A DNA stretch of 64,000 nucleotides from Pseudomonas laurentiana (GTDB lineage: Bacteria > Pseudomonadota > Gammaproteobacteria > Pseudomonadales > Pseudomonadaceae). The position numbers and the translations under genes were made by a program. The stretch lies in assembly GCF_014648275.1 (NCBI RefSeq), contig NZ_BMQU01000010.1, forward strand, positions 124,001 to 188,000. Direction: 5' to 3'. Shown one piece after another: positions 35,496-44,259 of the stretch; within the stretch, counting starts at the first letter, position 1, and every line of letters begins with the position of its first letter. The notes beneath the pieces were generated by a model. The model was not told where the DNA came from and searched no databases. It worked only from the letters and a program-made list of their open reading frames with translations.

Positions 35496-37694
35496 ATGCT
35501 TCGCCGCACCCTGCCTGCTGTATTCGCCCTGTTGTTCGCCCAGCCGCTGCTGGCCGGACAACAGACGCTGTTCAACTTCGTTCGTCCGACCGCCGTGGTC
35601 CAGGTTGCGACTGAGGATGCCAGCCTGCCGCAGTACAACGCGGAGCAAACGGCCGAAGGCGAGGTGCTTCGACGTGTGGTGTTTAACCCGGTGCAGCGGC
35701 CGAGCCTGCGTCTAAGCCCGCAGACGGGCGCCTGGGACTGGTCAAGCGCGAGTGCCATGACCTTGCGCCTGCAAAGCGCAATGGACTGGGCGCTGACGCT
35801 GGATGTCACGATCCAGAGCAGCGATGGCAAGACCCTCACCAGTCGCGTTGACGTACCGGCCGGACCTGCACAGACCGTATGGGTGCCGCTCAAGGCCAGT
35901 TCACCGCTGAGCCAGGGCATGCGTGCCGGCCCGCCGATGCCATGGGTGCATGAAGGGCAACGCGTGTTATTGACCAGCAGCGCGGGCGAACTGGACCTCT
36001 CGCAGGTGGTATCGGTGACCTTGTCGATGACCAAGCCCAATGTCGCTCAAAGCCTGTTCGTCGAGCGTTTCGGCATACAGGATGATGATCAACTGCAAAA
36101 GGCCGCTTACACCGGCATCATCGATGGCTATGGCCAGTTCAGTCGTGGTCGCTGGCCTGAAAAGGTGACCAGTGACGAGCAACTGCGTAGCGCAGCGGCC
36201 AAGGAGCAGCAGCAGCTCAAGGCGTGGCTGGCTGAGCGTGCCAAGTTGCCGCTGGATACGTATGGTGGCTGGAAAGGTGGGCTGTCCTTTGACGCCAAGG
36301 GCTTCTTTCGTACCGAGAAGCGCGACGGCCGTTGGTACCTGGTCACGCCTGAAGGTCATCCGTTCTACTCGTTAGGCGTCAACACCGTGGCAGCAGAGGG
36401 TGGTCGTACCTATGTCGAGGGGCGTGAGTCGATGTTTTTGAACCTGCCGCAAGGCCAAGAGCGGCTGGCATCCTTCTATGGTGAGGGGAACAATCACGAC
36501 GGTAACGGTTCTTCACGTGGTCGCGCGTTCGATCAAGGGCGCTGGTTCGATTTTTATGCCGCGAACCTTGAGCGCAGCTATGGCCAGCCCTGCGCCGACG
36601 CCAGTAAGTGCCCTGCTGTAAGTGTCGATGCCAAGCGCTGGCAGTCCCATACCCTCGACCGTTTACAGGCCTGGGGTTTCAACACCCTGGGTAATTGGAG
36701 CGACCCCGTGCTGGGGCAGGCGAACCGTGTGCCTTACACGTTGCCGCTGTCCATCGTGGGCGATTACAGCAGTATCAGCACCGGGATGGACTGGTGGGGA
36801 GCCATGCCCGACCCGTTTGATCCGCGTTTTGCGATGGCTACCGAGCGCGCAGTGGCCATCGCGGCGCGTGATCACCGGGATGATCCCTGGTTGATCGGTT
36901 ACTTCGCGGATAACGAACTGGCCTGGGCTGCACCAGGCGACGATCCGAAGGCCCGCTATGCCTTGGCGTTCGGTACGTTGCGCCAAACTACGGACGTAGC
37001 CGCCAAGCGCGCATTTCTCAAGCAGCTTCGTGACAAGTATCGCAACCAGGAAGGCCTCTCAAAGGCCTGGGGTATCCAGCTGACAGCTTGGGAACTCATG
37101 GAAGACCCAGGGTTCGAGGCGCCTCTGCCTAATCCGGAACACCCCGAGATAGAAGCGGACTACCAGTACTTCCAGAAGGTATTTGCGCAAACCTATTTCA
37201 AGACGATCGACGATGCGTTGAACTGGCATGCACCCAATCATCTGCTGTTGGGTGGGCGTTATGCCGTGAGCAGCCCAGAGGCGGTCGCGGCCTGTGCTGA
37301 ATACTGTGACGTGGTCAGTTTCAATTTCTACACGCCCAAGCCTCAAGATGGCTACGACTTCACTCAGCTCAAGGCGCTGGACAAGCCGGTACTGGTGTCC
37401 GAGTTCCAGTTCGGCTCACGGGACCGTGGGCCGTTTTGGCCCGGACCGATGGAGGTCGCACGGGAAGAAGACCGCGGTCCTGCCTATGCGAACTTCCTCA
37501 AGGCAGCATTGGCCGAGCCCATGATTGTTGGCGCGCACTGGTTCCAATACATGGACCAGCCGGCCAGCGGACGTTTGCTCGACGGTGAGAATGGTCACTT
37601 TGGTCTGGTCGGCATTACCGATGTACCGTTCCAGGGTTTTATCGGTGCCGTACGCAAGGCCAACCTGCAGGTTCAGGAACAACTCGCCAAGTAG
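35496..37694 (+). CDS. Exported GH50-like beta-agarase homologue
   Basis: This 732-residue protein starts with a signal peptide (LRRTLPAVFALLFAQPLLA). A carbohydrate-binding-like beta region of about 200 residues is followed by a TIM-barrel with GH50/GH42 features. PWLIGYFADNELAW places the acid/base glutamate at E474. KPVLVSEFQFGS places the nucleophile at E636. GFNTLGNWSD is also typical. GH50 enzymes cleave agarose and related galactans, but pseudomonads are not typical agar users, so the true substrate may be a different beta-linked polysaccharide. The start is set where MLRRTLP follows GGAG; a longer frame is unsupported. Confidence 0.78.
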   Translation: MLRRTLPAVFALLFAQPLLAGQQTLFNFVRPTAVVQVATEDASLPQYNAEQTAEGEVLRRVVFNPVQRPSLRLSPQTGAWDWSSASAMTLRLQSAMDWALTLDVTIQSSDGKTLTSRVDVPAGPAQTVWVPLKASSPLSQGMRAGPPMPWVHEGQRVLLTSSAGELDLSQVVSVTLSMTKPNVAQSLFVERFGIQDDDQLQKAAYTGIIDGYGQFSRGRWPEKVTSDEQLRSAAAKEQQQLKAWLAERAKLPLDTYGGWKGGLSFDAKGFFRTEKRDGRWYLVTPEGHPFYSLGVNTVAAEGGRTYVEGRESMFLNLPQGQERLASFYGEGNNHDGNGSSRGRAFDQGRWFDFYAANLERSYGQPCADASKCPAVSVDAKRWQSHTLDRLQAWGFNTLGNWSDPVLGQANRVPYTLPLSIVGDYSSISTGMDWWGAMPDPFDPRFAMATERAVAIAARDHRDDPWLIGYFADNELAWAAPGDDPKARYALAFGTLRQTTDVAAKRAFLKQLRDKYRNQEGLSKAWGIQLTAWELMEDPGFEAPLPNPEHPEIEADYQYFQKVFAQTYFKTIDDALNWHAPNHLLLGGRYAVSSPEAVAACAEYCDVVSFNFYTPKPQDGYDFTQLKALDKPVLVSEFQFGSRDRGPFWPGPMEVAREEDRGPAYANFLKAALAEPMIVGAHWFQYMDQPASGRLLDGENGHFGLVGITDVPFQGFIGAVRKANLQVQEQLAK

Positions 37695-37705
37695 GCTTCA
37701 ATGCT

Positions 37706-37732
37706 CGGCTCCTGCGGTTGCTGCAGGAGCCG
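37706..37732 (+). terminator. Hairpin after the GH50-like gene
   Basis: CGGCTCCTGC pairs perfectly over 10 bp with GCAGGAGCCG around a 7-nt loop, 12 bp after the stop. A T-run is lacking. Confidence 0.65.
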
Positions 37733-37844
37733 ATCTGAGCGGCATTGTCTCACGCAACCATTCGCCAGCTATCTGTTCCCAAATCGGCGTCAGGCTGGAA
37801 CAATGCACGCCATTTAGAACACGGGTTGTGCAGGGAGTCGGCGG

Positions 37845-38990
37845 GTGCAGATTCAGGGTCATTACGAACTTCAGTTCGAAGCAGTACGCGAAGCCTTTGC
37901 CGGCTTGTTCGACGATCCTCAGGAGCGTGGCGCAGCACTGTGTATTCAGGTCGGCGGGGAGACGGTGGTCGACCTATGGGCCGGTAGCGCTGACAAGAAC
38001 GGTGAGCAAGCCTGGCACAGCGACACCATCGCCAACGTGTTCTCCTGCACCAAGGCCTTTACCGCCGTGACTGCACTGCAACTGGTCGGTGAGGGCAAGT
38101 TGCAGCTCGACGCGCCAGTGGCGCGCTACTGGCCTGAGTTCGCTGCAGCAGGTAAAGAAGCCATCACCCTGCGCCAGTTGCTTTGTCATCAAGCCGGGCT
38201 GCCTGCCATCCGCGAGTTGCTGTCTGCCGAAGCGTTGTACAACTGGCAGACAATGGTCGATACGCTAGCCGCCGAAGCCCCCTGGTGGACGCCTGGGACT
38301 GCCCATGGCTATGCCGCGATTACGTTCGGCTGGTTGGTTGGCGAGTTGATTCGCCGCGTTGATGGTCGGGAGCCGGGTACCTCGATCATTGCACGTACCG
38401 CACGGCCACTGGGTCTGGATTTTCACATCGGCTTGGCCGATGAAGAATTTTACCGCGTTGCTCACGTCGCCCGTGGCAAAGGCGTGATGGGGGATGAAGC
38501 GGCCCAGCGCCTGCTGCACGTGACCATGCGCGAGCCCCAGGCATTATCGACGCGAGCATTTACCAACCCGCCTTCGGTGCTCACCAGCACCAACAAGCCA
38601 GAGTGGCGCCGTATGCAGCAGCCAGCGGCCAATGGTCATGGCAATGCCAGAAGCCTGGCCGGTTTCTATACCGGTTTGCTGGAGGGCAGTCTGCTTGAGG
38701 CTGAGCTGCTGGATGAGTTGATCCGTGAGCACAGCATCGGCCAGGACCTGACCTTGCTGACGCAGACCCGGTTCGGCCTGGGTGTGATGCTGGATCAACC
38801 AGACGTACCCAATGCTACCTTTGGCCTCGGACGCAGGGCGTTCGGACACCCGGGCGCGGGTGGTTCGGTTGGCTTTGCCGACCCTGAATACGATGTTGCC
38901 TTTGGCTTCGTCACCAACACCCTGGGCCCCTATGTGTTGATGGACCCGCGTGCCCAGAAACTTGTACAGGTGCTCGCGACCTGCCTATGA
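37845..38990 (+). CDS. Serine hydrolase, beta-lactamase fold (EstB/DAL type)
   Basis: This 381-residue protein belongs to the class C beta-lactamase-related serine hydrolases. The catalytic SxxK is SCTK at residues 67-70, in VFSCTKAFTA. A tyrosine region (TAHGYAAITFG) and the C-terminal FGHPGAGGS (HxG-like triad) complete the pattern. There is no signal peptide, so it is probably a cytosolic esterase rather than a true beta-lactamase. A GTG start is preceded by GGGAG at 37833-37837. It is a single gene. Confidence 0.85.
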   Translation: MQIQGHYELQFEAVREAFAGLFDDPQERGAALCIQVGGETVVDLWAGSADKNGEQAWHSDTIANVFSCTKAFTAVTALQLVGEGKLQLDAPVARYWPEFAAAGKEAITLRQLLCHQAGLPAIRELLSAEALYNWQTMVDTLAAEAPWWTPGTAHGYAAITFGWLVGELIRRVDGREPGTSIIARTARPLGLDFHIGLADEEFYRVAHVARGKGVMGDEAAQRLLHVTMREPQALSTRAFTNPPSVLTSTNKPEWRRMQQPAANGHGNARSLAGFYTGLLEGSLLEAELLDELIREHSIGQDLTLLTQTRFGLGVMLDQPDVPNATFGLGRRAFGHPGAGGSVGFADPEYDVAFGFVTNTLGPYVLMDPRAQKLVQVLATCL

Positions 38991-39089
38991 CTGGTGATGT
39001 CGACCAACTGCTGGAACCCATTGCTTATTCTGCTTTCCAACGGCCCGTTGTATCGGCCGATTCTTAATCCTTTTTACGGTGTATCGTTG

Positions 39090-40073
39090 ATGTACTCTCA
39101 TAAAACGCTCGCGCTTGCCCTATGCCTTGCCGTAACCGGTTGCGCTCAGCACCCGCAGAACGCTTCGGCGAAAAACGATCCTGCGTGGTGGTCATTTGGT
39201 GGTAGCGAAAAGGCTGCTGATCAAGATGTGAAAAAAGCGATCGATGAGAAAGTGGCCAAGGCCGACGCCAAGTCTGAAAGTGAGAGCCACTGGTGGTGGC
39301 CATTTGGCGATAGCAAGAAGGTAGATGCACCTAAAGTGTCGAAGATGCCTGACCCGAAGGTGGCTCAAGCATGGCTCGACAACTATGAGCCGCGCTTGCG
39401 TGAGGCGATCAAGGACAGCAAATTCGAGCTGGAACGTCGCGACAATGCGTTGGTCATCACCGCGCCGGTTGATAGTTCGTTCAACCCCGACCGTCCGGCA
39501 ATGCTGCTGCCGGTCACGCTAGGACCGATTACCAAGGTGGCCAAGGTCATTGAGGCCGATCCGAAAACAGCTGTTTTGGTAGTGGGGCATGGTGATACTG
39601 GCGGTGCCACGGTGGCTAACCAGAAACTGAGCCAGGAGCGTGCACAGGCGGTGGCGGCGATTTTCCGTCTCAGCGGCCTGCAACGTGATCGGTTGATGCT
39701 GCGTGGCATGGGTTCGGTGATGCCGCGTGCGGCCAATGACAACCAGAAAGGCCGTTCACTGAATCGCCGGGTGGAAATGCTGTTGACCCCACAAGACACC
39801 ATGCTGGCATTGCTCAGCAAGTACAATCAACCAGCGCCAAGCCCGGCTGAGCTGGTTGCGGTACAAGATGCCAAGGCACCGGCCAAGGCCGCCGCCAAGC
39901 CATCCAGCAAGACCCCGGCCAAGAAAGCTGTTGCGGCGAAGAAAACCGTCGCGGCGAAGAACACCGCAGCGAAGAAGAAAGCTGCAGTCACCAAGGCCGC
40001 AACCAAGCCTGTGACCAAGAAAGCACCGGCGGCGAAGGATGTTGCTGCCGCCGGCACTGCGAAGTCCAACTGA
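39090..40073 (+). CDS. OmpA-family lipoprotein with Lys/Ala histone-like tail
   Basis: This 327-residue protein has a lipobox AVTGC with the lipidated cysteine at residue 18. Two similar WW-containing segments (PAWWSFGGSEKAAD and HWWWPFGDSKKV) lie at 31-75. An OmpA-like domain covers about 115-235 (VVGHGDTGG, LSQERAQAVAAIF, LNRRVEM). Residues 257-327 are a Lys/Ala/Pro-rich tail (AKAPAKAAAK, KKTVAAKNTAAKKKAA) like histone H1 or AlgP. In the envelope such a basic tail might bind peptidoglycan, LPS or DNA. The start follows a weak Shine-Dalgarno and is chosen by the lipoprotein signal. Confidence 0.83.
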   Translation: MYSHKTLALALCLAVTGCAQHPQNASAKNDPAWWSFGGSEKAADQDVKKAIDEKVAKADAKSESESHWWWPFGDSKKVDAPKVSKMPDPKVAQAWLDNYEPRLREAIKDSKFELERRDNALVITAPVDSSFNPDRPAMLLPVTLGPITKVAKVIEADPKTAVLVVGHGDTGGATVANQKLSQERAQAVAAIFRLSGLQRDRLMLRGMGSVMPRAANDNQKGRSLNRRVEMLLTPQDTMLALLSKYNQPAPSPAELVAVQDAKAPAKAAAKPSSKTPAKKAVAAKKTVAAKNTAAKKKAAVTKAATKPVTKKAPAAKDVAAAGTAKSN

Positions 40074-40091
40074 TCGTCAAGGAACGCTGCT

Positions 40092-40739
40092 ATGACCCAG
40101 ACCCTGGCGGATATGCGCCGCGACTACACCCGTGATGGATTGGCCGAAGCTCAGGCACCGAGCGAGCCTTTCGTTCTGTTCCACCAATGGTTCGCTGAAG
40201 CGGTTAAAACCGAACAGCCTCCTGTAGAGGCCAACGCCATGACCTTGGCGACGGTCGATGCAGATGGCCGTCCACATTGCCGTGTGTTGTTGCTCAAGGG
40301 GCTGGATGAGCAGGGCTTCACCTTCTTCACCAACTATGACAGCGCCAAGGGCATGCAGTTGCTGTACAACCCCTATGGTGCCATGACCTTCTTTTGGCCT
40401 GCCCTGGAACGTCAGGTACGGATTGAAGGCAAGGTGGTCAAGGTGTCGCCACAGGAGTCTGATGCGTACTACCAGGTTCGCCCTCTGGGCAGTCGCCTGG
40501 GGGCCTGGGCCTCACCGCAGAGCCAGGTGATTGCAGACCGTGCAGAGCTCGAAGCGCTGCTCAAGGATACCGAGCAGCGTTTCAGCGACAGCCAGCCGCA
40601 TTGCCCTGAGCATTGGGGGGGCTACCGTTTGCTGCCTGATCGCATTGAGTTTTGGCAGGGACGTCCAAGCCGTTTGCATGATCGCCTCAACTACCGTTTG
40701 GTGAATGGCAACTGGGTGCGTGAGCGTCTGGCGCCTTAA
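40092..40739 (+). CDS. pdxH: Pyridoxamine 5'-phosphate oxidase
   Basis: This 215-residue FMN enzyme oxidises pyridoxine- and pyridoxamine-phosphate to pyridoxal phosphate. The FMN region is [21 protein letters not shown], with [11 protein letters not shown] near the middle. The C-terminal signature is [18 protein letters not shown]. Length and motifs are standard. It is convergent with a small membrane protein gene, whose stop overlaps its own by 4 bp. Confidence 0.96.
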   Translation: MTQTLADMRRDYTRDGLAEAQAPSEPFVLFHQWFAEAVKTEQPPVEANAMTLATVDADGRPHCRVLLLKGLDEQGFTFFTNYDSAKGMQLLYNPYGAMTFFWPALERQVRIEGKVVKVSPQESDAYYQVRPLGSRLGAWASPQSQVIADRAELEALLKDTEQRFSDSQPHCPEHWGGYRLLPDRIEFWQGRPSRLHDRLNYRLVNGNWVRERLAP

Positions 40740-40972
40740 CCCGCCTGATATCCGGCAGCTTCGCGTTCCAGCCAGGCTGCCAGGTCCCGGCGTTTGACCT
40801 TCTGGGCTTTGGCACTGTCCAACCGCTGTAGCATGTATTCACGCTTCAATGGATCGCTGCCTGCCAAGGAGAGGGCCAGGTCGCGGTCCGACCAGCGCTT
40901 GATGCGGACGTAGAGCCACCAGTGGAAGTACAAGCCCGCGACGGTAGTGGCCGCGATGATGAAGTAATCCAT
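40736..40972 (-). CDS. Small membrane-anchored hypothetical protein
   Basis: This 78-residue protein starts [27 protein letters not shown], one N-terminal membrane helix. It continues with a basic amphipathic region ([22 protein letters not shown]). Similar genes sit next to pdxH in other pseudomonads. The ATG with AAGGA upstream is used rather than a longer frame. Its function is unknown. It overlaps the pdxH stop by 4 bp on the opposite strand. Confidence 0.68.
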   Translation of the reverse strand: MDYFIIAATTVAGLYFHWWLYVRIKRWSDRDLALSLAGSDPLKREYMLQRLDSAKAQKVKRRDLAAWLEREAAGYQAG

Positions 40973-41124
40973 GTCTATCCTTGCGCAGTAAAAACAGTTT
41001 TTCACAGGCCGCGTCGATGTACCGCCTGCACGGAAGCTGTATGAAAGCAATTTTATACTGCCGCTGTCGTGACAGCTGTCAACGCGCGGAGTTTAATGGA
41101 AACCTGTCTTTTGGAGATGATCCT

Positions 41125-41589
41125 ATGCGTAAATCTGTTCTGCTGGTAGCGTCCGTGACCGCCCTGTCGATGCTTCTGGGTGGTTGTGCGTCCAGCCTGA
41201 CCGGTGACTCCTACTCCCGTGATGAGGCTCGGCGTGTGCAGACCGTGCGCATGGGTACCATTGAGTCCCTGCGTCCGGTGAAAATCGAAGGCACCAAGAC
41301 CCCTATCGGTGGCGGCGCTGGTGCCATCGTTGGTGGCGTAGCTGGCAGTGGTGTTGGAGGTGGCCGTGGTAGCGTGGTTGCCGCTGTGATTGGCGCAGTT
41401 GCCGGCGGCCTGCTCGGTTCTGCAGCTGAAGAGGGTATTACGCGTACGCAGGGTGTGGAAATCACCGTGCGTGAGGATGACGGCAGCATGCGCGCCTATG
41501 TGCAACAGGTTCAGGAAAACGAGATTTTCCGTGTGGGTGATCGTGTACGTATCATGACCGTCAACGGCACGAGTCGAGTGACCCGCTGA
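41125..41589 (+). CDS. slyB: SlyB-type outer-membrane lipoprotein
   Basis: This 154-residue protein has a lipobox MLLGGC (cysteine near residue 21). A glycine-zipper double helix follows (GGGAGAIVGGVAGSGVGGG and AVAGGLLGSAAEEG), then a C-terminal SH3-like beta domain (EITVREDDGSMRAYVQQV). This is the SlyB/Pcp family, which stabilises the outer membrane under stress and Mg limitation. The start codon is fixed by GGAG at 41112. It has a strong terminator. Confidence 0.92.
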   Translation: MRKSVLLVASVTALSMLLGGCASSLTGDSYSRDEARRVQTVRMGTIESLRPVKIEGTKTPIGGGAGAIVGGVAGSGVGGGRGSVVAAVIGAVAGGLLGSAAEEGITRTQGVEITVREDDGSMRAYVQQVQENEIFRVGDRVRIMTVNGTSRVTR

Positions 41590-41609
41590 TACCTTGGCGT
41601 TTACAAAAT

Positions 41610-41645
41610 AAAACCCCGACGCGGCTTGGCCGATCGGGGTTTTTT
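41610..41645 (+). terminator. slyB terminator
   Basis: AAACCCCGA pairs with TCGGGGTTT around a 14-nt loop and is followed by TTTTTTG. It lies between convergent slyB and nhaA and may act on both strands, since A-rich sequence precedes it. Confidence 0.88.
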
Positions 41646-41659
41646 GTTACCTGCGCGCT

Positions 41660-42841
41660 TCAGGCAGTGATGGTCTTGCGGCTGGCCATTGCAGTGATCG
41701 CATAGCCGATCAGTGCAGCGAGTATCGAGCCGGTCAGGATACCCATCCGGTCCATCCCCGCAAATTCGCTGCTACCGGGTTCAAACGCCAGTGAGCCGAC
41801 GAACAGGCTCATGGTGAAGCCTATCCCGCACAGAATCGCCACGCCCAGAACCTGCCCCCAGTTGGCGCCAGTCGGCAAGGCCGCCAGGCCGGTTTTCACT
41901 GCGATCCAGGTCAGGCCGAATACACCAACGGTCTTGCCCAGCAGCAAGCCGATGGCGATGCCCATAGGCACGTGATGGGTGAAGCTTTCTACTGTGACGC
42001 CAGCTAGCGAAACGCCTGCGTTGGCGAAGGCAAACAGCGGCAGGATACCGAATGCGACCCATGGATGCAGGGCATGTTCCAGGTTCAGCAGGGGAGACGG
42101 TTCGGCATTCTTCGTACGCAGTGGGATACACAGTGCCAGCGTTACGCCTGCCAGCGTGGCATGTACACCACTCTTGAGTACGCAGACCCAGAGGATCAGG
42201 CCAACGATCATGTAGGGCCCAAGCTTGATGACACCCAGCCGGTTCATCGCGATCAGCGTCAGCAGGCAGGCGCCCGCCAGCATCAGCGACAGGCTCGACA
42301 ATTCACCGGAGTAGAACAGGGCGATAACGATGATCGCGCCGAGGTCATCGATGATCGCGAGGGTCATCAGGAACAGCTTGAGCGATACCGGTACCCGTTT
42401 GCCGAGCAGCGCGAGCACACCCAGGGCGAAGGCGATGTCGGTCGCGGTAGGGATAGCCCAGCCTGCCACGGCAGCCGGGTTATCCTTGTTCAGGAACCAG
42501 TAGATCAACGCGGGTACAACCATGCCGCCAATCGCAGCTGCGCCGGGCAGTACCACCTGCGAAGGTTTGGACAGGTGTCCATCAACCAGCTCGCGCTTGA
42601 CCTCAAGGCCAATGAGCAGGAAGAACAGCGCCATCAGCCCATCGTTGATCCACAATAGCAGCGGCTTGGCGATTTTCAGCGCGCCGATCTGGACAACGAC
42701 AGGAACCTCCAGCAGTCCATTGTAGAGAAAGGACAGGGGTGAGTTGTTGACGATAAGTGCCAGGGCGGCTGCAGCAATCAGCAATAGACCGCTGGCAGCT
42801 TCCAACTGAAAGAAACGAGTGAAAGTGCTACGCAGAGGCAA
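41660..42841 (-). CDS. nhaA: Na+/H+ antiporter NhaA
   Basis: This 393-residue, 12-helix inner-membrane antiporter exchanges sodium for protons and supports salt and alkali tolerance. [15 protein letters not shown], and then [19 protein letters not shown] with the paired aspartates of the ion site, are diagnostic. GVHATLAGV and [13 protein letters not shown] also fit. Length is the family norm. It is divergent from the cysteine-synthase-like gene. Confidence 0.96.
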   Translation of the reverse strand: MPLRSTFTRFFQLEAASGLLLIAAAALALIVNNSPLSFLYNGLLEVPVVVQIGALKIAKPLLLWINDGLMALFFLLIGLEVKRELVDGHLSKPSQVVLPGAAAIGGMVVPALIYWFLNKDNPAAVAGWAIPTATDIAFALGVLALLGKRVPVSLKLFLMTLAIIDDLGAIIVIALFYSGELSSLSLMLAGACLLTLIAMNRLGVIKLGPYMIVGLILWVCVLKSGVHATLAGVTLALCIPLRTKNAEPSPLLNLEHALHPWVAFGILPLFAFANAGVSLAGVTVESFTHHVPMGIAIGLLLGKTVGVFGLTWIAVKTGLAALPTGANWGQVLGVAILCGIGFTMSLFVGSLAFEPGSSEFAGMDRMGILTGSILAALIGYAITAMASRKTITA

Positions 42842-43066
42842 GGTCGCTCTCCATCCTGAAATTCGAAAAAGGGGGTCACCCTAACCTGTGAGCTTAGGCA
42901 TTAGAACAAAAATTATATTCTTTTTTGTTATAAGCTGTTGCTCAGCATTAGGACGGCCAGCCTAGCAGTCGGGTCGGAAATTTGAGTGCAGCCGTATCTG
43001 TCTGTCCTGTAGGAATTTTCCTTATGACCCATTGGGGTCATTGACCACAACCCATGAGAATCCAGT

Positions 43067-44161
43067 ATGAGCAACCAACGTCAGTGGGCGCGTGAAGCCA
43101 TTCGAGTCATTGAAGCAGACTTTCAGCGTAGTGCTGATACTCATTTGATTCCTTTGCCACTGCCGGGATTTCCAGGCGTTGAGCTGTATTTCAAGGACGA
43201 ATCCAGCCATCCGACCGGCAGCCTCAAGCACCGATTGGCCCGCTCGTTGTTCTTGTATGCCCTGTGCAATGGCTGGCTACGCCCCGATGCGCCGGTTATC
43301 GAGGCATCCAGTGGGTCCACGGCGATTTCTGAAGCCTATTTTGCCCGGCTCCTGGGGCTGCCGTTCATTGCTGTAATGCCTGCCAGTACCTCCCAGGAAA
43401 AGATCGCCCAGATCGCCTTTTACGGTGGCAAGAGCCATCTGGTGCAGGACCCCACGCAGATCTATGCGGAGTCTGAGCGCCTGGCCAGGGAAAGCGGCGG
43501 ACATTTCATGGACCAGTTCACCTATGCGGAGCGTGCCACTGACTGGCGGGCGAACAACAACATTGCCGAGTCGATCTTTACCCAGATGCGTTTTGAGCGG
43601 TATGCAGAGCCTGCCTGGCTGATTTCCAGCCCGGGAACCGGCGGTACCACCGCGACGCTAGGGCGGTATGTGCGCTACCGCCAGCATGCCACCCGGGTGC
43701 TGTGTGCCGATGCCGAGCGTTCGGTGTTCTTTGATAGTTACTGCAGCGGTGATCGCGCGTTGCGATTGGAGTGCGGTTCGCGCATCGAAGGCATAGGTCG
43801 GCCACGGGTTGAAGCATCGTTTCTGCCGCAGGTGATTGACGCCATGGTCAAGGTGCCGGATGCCCTGTCGCTGGCGGCCATGCATTACCTGGCGCAACGT
43901 CTTGGCCGACATGTCGGCGGTTCCAGCGGGACCAACCTGATCGGTGCGTTGGCGGCGGCGCAGCATATGAAGGCTGCCGGGGAGTCTGGATCGATCGTTG
44001 CCATTCTGTGTGACAGCGGTGAGCGCTATGCCACCACGTATTACGATCAGGACTGGTTGAGCGGGCAGGGGTATCAGCTTGACAGTTTGATTGCGGCCGT
44101 GGCTGCCTGCGCAGAGCGTGCAGAGGCACTACCGGAAAGCGTGTTGCATGCGGGTCTGTAG
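43067..44161 (+). CDS. PLP-dependent cysteine synthase-fold enzyme (Cds1-like)
   Basis: This 364-residue fold-type II enzyme has the PLP lysine in [10 protein letters not shown] (HPTGSLKHR) near residue 52, the substrate loop [10 protein letters not shown], and the phosphate-binding [12 protein letters not shown] near residue 190. It groups with the Cds1 type of L-cysteine desulfhydrase rather than housekeeping CysK, to judge by length and the C-terminal extension. It could release sulfide from cysteine. Its promoter area has an AT-rich inverted repeat. It is a single gene. Confidence 0.83.
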   Translation: MSNQRQWAREAIRVIEADFQRSADTHLIPLPLPGFPGVELYFKDESSHPTGSLKHRLARSLFLYALCNGWLRPDAPVIEASSGSTAISEAYFARLLGLPFIAVMPASTSQEKIAQIAFYGGKSHLVQDPTQIYAESERLARESGGHFMDQFTYAERATDWRANNNIAESIFTQMRFERYAEPAWLISSPGTGGTTATLGRYVRYRQHATRVLCADAERSVFFDSYCSGDRALRLECGSRIEGIGRPRVEASFLPQVIDAMVKVPDALSLAAMHYLAQRLGRHVGGSSGTNLIGALAAAQHMKAAGESGSIVAILCDSGERYATTYYDQDWLSGQGYQLDSLIAAVAACAERAEALPESVLHAGL

Positions 44162-44179
44162 AGCCCGAACGGCTGGAAA

Positions 44180-44214
44180 CCTGGGTGCCGCGTACAGCGC
44201 TGACGGCACCCAGG
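44180..44214. terminator. Hairpin between convergent genes
   Basis: CCTGGGTGCCG pairs over 11 bp with CGGCACCCAGG around a 13-nt loop. It lies between the cysteine-synthase-like gene and the flavoprotein gene. A second short inverted repeat follows. Confidence 0.6.
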
Positions 44215-44259
44215 CAATATCGGCACCTACACGCTGCGTGCAGGCGCCGACAGATCGGA

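Noticed and set aside
39850-40070. Tandem DNA repeat in the Lys/Ala-rich region
   Set aside because: The low-complexity DNA is explained by the protein tail; units are irregular and in frame.
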